From the NCBI GenBank assembly GCA_020845855.1, contig JADLEZ010000178.1, positions 1-37,809 of the forward strand: a stretch of DNA of 37,809 nucleotides, given 5' to 3'. The notes beneath the pieces were generated by a model. That model saw only the letters and a program-made list of their open reading frames with translations. It was not told the DNA's origin and searched no databases. Below are positions 34,894-37,809 of the stretch, piece by piece; the first letter of the stretch is position 1, and each line of letters starts with the position of its first letter. The translations under genes and the position numbers were made by a program. This DNA is from Burkholderiales bacterium (GTDB taxonomy: Bacteria > Pseudomonadota > Gammaproteobacteria > Burkholderiales > Casimicrobiaceae).

Positions 34894-36971
34894 GCGTCGC
34901 CGCGATCCAGGCCAGGCTTGCCGCCGGTGACGCGCCGGGCGCGCGTGCCGCTGCCGACGCGCTGCTCGCGAGCGCGGCGCTGCCGGTCGCCGATCGGTTC
35001 AACGCGCTCGTCCTGCGGTCGCGCGCGTATGAAGAGCTGCGCGACCTGCCGCGCGCGATCCTCGACCTCGAGGGCGCGCTGGCGCTCGACGGCTCGCAGG
35101 CCCGGCTCTGGAACGATCTCGGCATCCTCTGCGCCGACGCGAGCCACGGCGAGCGTGCCGTCGATGCGTTCACGCGCGCCACGCGCGCGGATCCGGCATA
35201 CCCGCGCGGCTGGAATAATCTTGCCAATGCCCTGCGTGCCGCTGGTCGCACGCACGATGCCGTGCGCGCGGCGGAGCGCGCGGTGGCCGTGGACGCCAAC
35301 TACACGCTGGCGTGGGCGAACCTGGGCACGCTGCGGCGCGAGGTGGGAGACGAGGCGGGCGGGGAGCAGGCGCTGCGCCGGGCGCTCGCGCTCGATCCCA
35401 AGCAGCGCGGGGCGATGCTTGGACTCGCCGGCCTCCTGCGCGACCGCAGCGAACTCGCCCCGGCGGCGACGCTGTTCGAGCGCGCGGCGCAGATCGATCC
35501 GCGCGACGCGATCGCGTGCCTGTACCTGGGGCAGACGCGTGCCGAGCGCGACGACCTCGCCGGTGCGCGCCAGGCGTTCGCCGAAGCGCTGCGCCGCGAC
35601 CCGTCGATGCTGCGCGCGTCGCTCGGCAGCGCGCTCGCGCTGCCGATGGTGCCGGCGGACGGTGCGGCGGCATCCGCCGCGCGGGCTTCGTACGCGGAGG
35701 GCCTGGCCAGCGTCGAGCGCGAGCTGCCGGCGCGCGCGCGGCGCCTCGCGGCCGAGCGCATGCAGGACGAGTTGCGCTTTTCCAACTTCCTGCTCGCCTA
35801 CCAGGGGGAAGACGACAAGGAGTTGCAGGCGCGCTACGGCGCGCTCGCCATCGGCATGCTGCGCGCGGCGGCGCCGGAATGGATCGCGCCGTTGCCGCGG
35901 CGCGCGCGCGGCAGCGCGAAGGTGAGGGTCGGTTTCCTGTCGACGTTCTTTCGCGACGGCACGGTGGGGCGCTACTTCGAGCGCTGGGTGACCGACCTGC
36001 CGCGCGACGACTTCGAGGTGTTCGCGTATCACCTGCTCCCCGGCGTCGACCCCGTGGCGCAGCGGATCGCGCAGCGGGCCGATACCTTCCGCCATTGCCC
36101 GTGGTGGCGGCCGTCGCAGGTCGCACCGCGCGTGCGCTCGGATGCGCTCGACGTGCTCGTGTACCCGGAGCTCGGCATGGGGGCCGTACCGTTCGCGCTG
36201 GCCGCGATGAGGCTTGCGCCGCTGCAATGCGCGGGCTGGGGACACCCGGTCACCACCGGGCTCCCTGCCATCGACGTGTTCTTCTCGAGTGCCGTGATGG
36301 AGCCCGCCGACGCGGTCGATCACTACAGCGAGCGCCTGGTGACGCTGCCGGGGATCGGCACGCGCTATGCCGCGCCCGCGGCGCCCGACGACGCCACGCG
36401 CGCGCAATTCGGCTTGCCGCCCGACGTGCCGCTGCTCCTGTGCCCGCAGTCGCTGTTCAAGATCCATCCCGACAACGACGCGCTGTTCGCGCAGGTGCTC
36501 GCCGCCGCGCCCGACGCGGTGCTGGTCGTGTTCGAGGGTCGCGATCCCGTGCTGACCGCACGCTTCCGCGACCGCCTCGCCCGCAGCGGCGTGCCCGCCG
36601 CGCGGCTGCACGTGACGAAGCCGGTGCCGCACGCGGATTTCCTGCGCATCAATTCGCTGTGCGACGTGATGCTCGACACGCTGCGCTGGTCGGGCGGCAA
36701 CACGAGCCTCGACGCGCTCGCTTGCGGGCTGCCGATCGTGACGCTGCCGGGACGCTTCATGCGCGGCCGGCAAAGCTTCGGCATGCTCACGCTGATGGGC
36801 TTGCCGGAGCTCGTCGCGCGCGACGCCGCGGACTATGCGAGCAAGGTGGCGGCGATCGCGACCAACCGGGCGCACCGTGAGGACTTGTCGGCGCGCATCC
36901 GCGCCGCGCACGGCCGGATCTTCGACGACCCGGCGCCGGTCAGCGCGCTCGCCGAGTTTCTTCGCCGATAG
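34890..36971 (+). CDS. TPR protein with OGT-like (GT41-like) catalytic region
   Basis: TPR repeats 'ARLWNDLGILCADASHGERAVDAFTRATRADPAYPRGWNNLANALRAAGR'; 'KVRVGFLSTFFRDGTVGRYFERWVTDLPRDDFEVFAYHL', 'LQCAGWGHPVTTGLPAIDVFFSS', 'DVMLDTLRWSGGNTSLDALACGLPIVTLPGRFMRGR'. Confidence 0.9.
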   Translation: MSVAAIQARLAAGDAPGARAAADALLASAALPVADRFNALVLRSRAYEELRDLPRAILDLEGALALDGSQARLWNDLGILCADASHGERAVDAFTRATRADPAYPRGWNNLANALRAAGRTHDAVRAAERAVAVDANYTLAWANLGTLRREVGDEAGGEQALRRALALDPKQRGAMLGLAGLLRDRSELAPAATLFERAAQIDPRDAIACLYLGQTRAERDDLAGARQAFAEALRRDPSMLRASLGSALALPMVPADGAAASAARASYAEGLASVERELPARARRLAAERMQDELRFSNFLLAYQGEDDKELQARYGALAIGMLRAAAPEWIAPLPRRARGSAKVRVGFLSTFFRDGTVGRYFERWVTDLPRDDFEVFAYHLLPGVDPVAQRIAQRADTFRHCPWWRPSQVAPRVRSDALDVLVYPELGMGAVPFALAAMRLAPLQCAGWGHPVTTGLPAIDVFFSSAVMEPADAVDHYSERLVTLPGIGTRYAAPAAPDDATRAQFGLPPDVPLLLCPQSLFKIHPDNDALFAQVLAAAPDAVLVVFEGRDPVLTARFRDRLARSGVPAARLHVTKPVPHADFLRINSLCDVMLDTLRWSGGNTSLDALACGLPIVTLPGRFMRGRQSFGMLTLMGLPELVARDAADYASKVAAIATNRAHREDLSARIRAAHGRIFDDPAPVSALAEFLRR

Positions 36972-37201
36972 CGGAGCGAGAAGGAGGCGCACGCCCGCGA
37001 CAAATCCCACGGTGTCATCCCGAGGCCCGCCCATGCGGTCTTGGAGCGTCCGGCCGAGGAGGGCGGCAAAGCGCCGTGGCAGTGCTTGTAACGGCTGCCG
37101 CCCGCGCCAGGGCATGCGTCGTTGCGGCCGGACAGCCTCGAGGCGCGCATCTTGCGGCGCCACGGGGCGCCCCCATCTGCCGATCCGTGCAAAAGTTGGT
37201 G

Positions 37202-37230
37202 TTGACCGATCCCTGGAATCATCCTATAAT
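37202..37230 (+). promoter_or_regulatory. rRNA operon promoter TTGACC-17-TATAAT
   Basis: TTGACC at 37202-37207, 17-bp spacer, consensus TATAAT at 37225-37230, A/T-rich GCAAAAGTTGG just upstream, leading into 16S rRNA. Confidence 0.85.
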
Positions 37231-37318
37231 CGCGCTTCTTCGCTGCTAGAATTTTCCCTGGAAGCATCGCACGACCCCGGGGACAGTGTGCCGAATGAGT
37301 GTCAGAACGGGCAGCGAC

Positions 37319-37330
37319 GCTCTTTAACAA
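37319..37330 (+). promoter_or_regulatory. rRNA leader boxA-like antitermination element
   Basis: GCTCTTTAACAA in the 16S leader. Confidence 0.75.
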
Positions 37331-37515
37331 TTTGCAACCGATAGGTGTGGGTGCTCGTAGGTGGGCCCGGTGCTCGCTTGGTGTCAACTAAAGCGAGTGC
37401 TGGGTGAAGCCAAGGAAAACGAAGTGCTCACACTGGAAGTAAGTCTTGTCGTTTCCGCGGCGCGAGCTTGCGGAAGAGGCAGGGCCAACGTCAGTATGAG
37501 TTTACTTGCAAGATC

Positions 37516-37809
<294 letters not shown>

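Noticed and set aside
34515-37163. 882-aa minus-strand ORF
   Set aside because: Antisense to two well-supported TPR-OGT genes. The translation is low-complexity and Arg/His-rich, typical of shadow ORFs in high-GC DNA.

Overview
This is a high-GC chromosomal window that looks betaproteobacterial, judging by the partial 16S rRNA at the right edge and the gene content. From left to right it contains: (1) a cytochrome-oxidase/heme assembly run (SURF1 fragment, a small membrane protein, ctaB/cyoE, SCO1/SenC) coupled to a TPR-OGT-like glycosyltransferase; (2) glyoxalase and a short rubredoxin that the ORF track misses; (3) thiD, thiE and hemL; (4) an AT-richer islet with a decayed nucleotidyltransferase module; (5) a type II secretion operon in the order E-F-G-H-I-J-K-L-M-C/N-like-D; (6) a lipoprotein-like gene, a secreted surface-type protein and a PpiC-type prolyl isomerase; (7) a polysaccharide export/assembly cluster (Wzm, Wzt with a C-terminal domain, GT4, two methyltransferases, a GT2-GT4 fusion, two very large TPR-OGT proteins); (8) an rRNA promoter, boxA and the 5' end of 16S rRNA. 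The most unusual signals are short repeats sitting at gene junctions. Several begin exactly at the upstream TGA stop, create an RTGA stop/start overlap, and stay open up to or into the next gene. Two different repeat families supply the pre-cleavage leaders of the consecutive pseudopilins GspI and GspJ. A second candidate is a WbdD-like (methyltransferase plus coiled coil) glycan capping and export arrangement. No searches were run, so all names rest on recognition of motifs in the translations.
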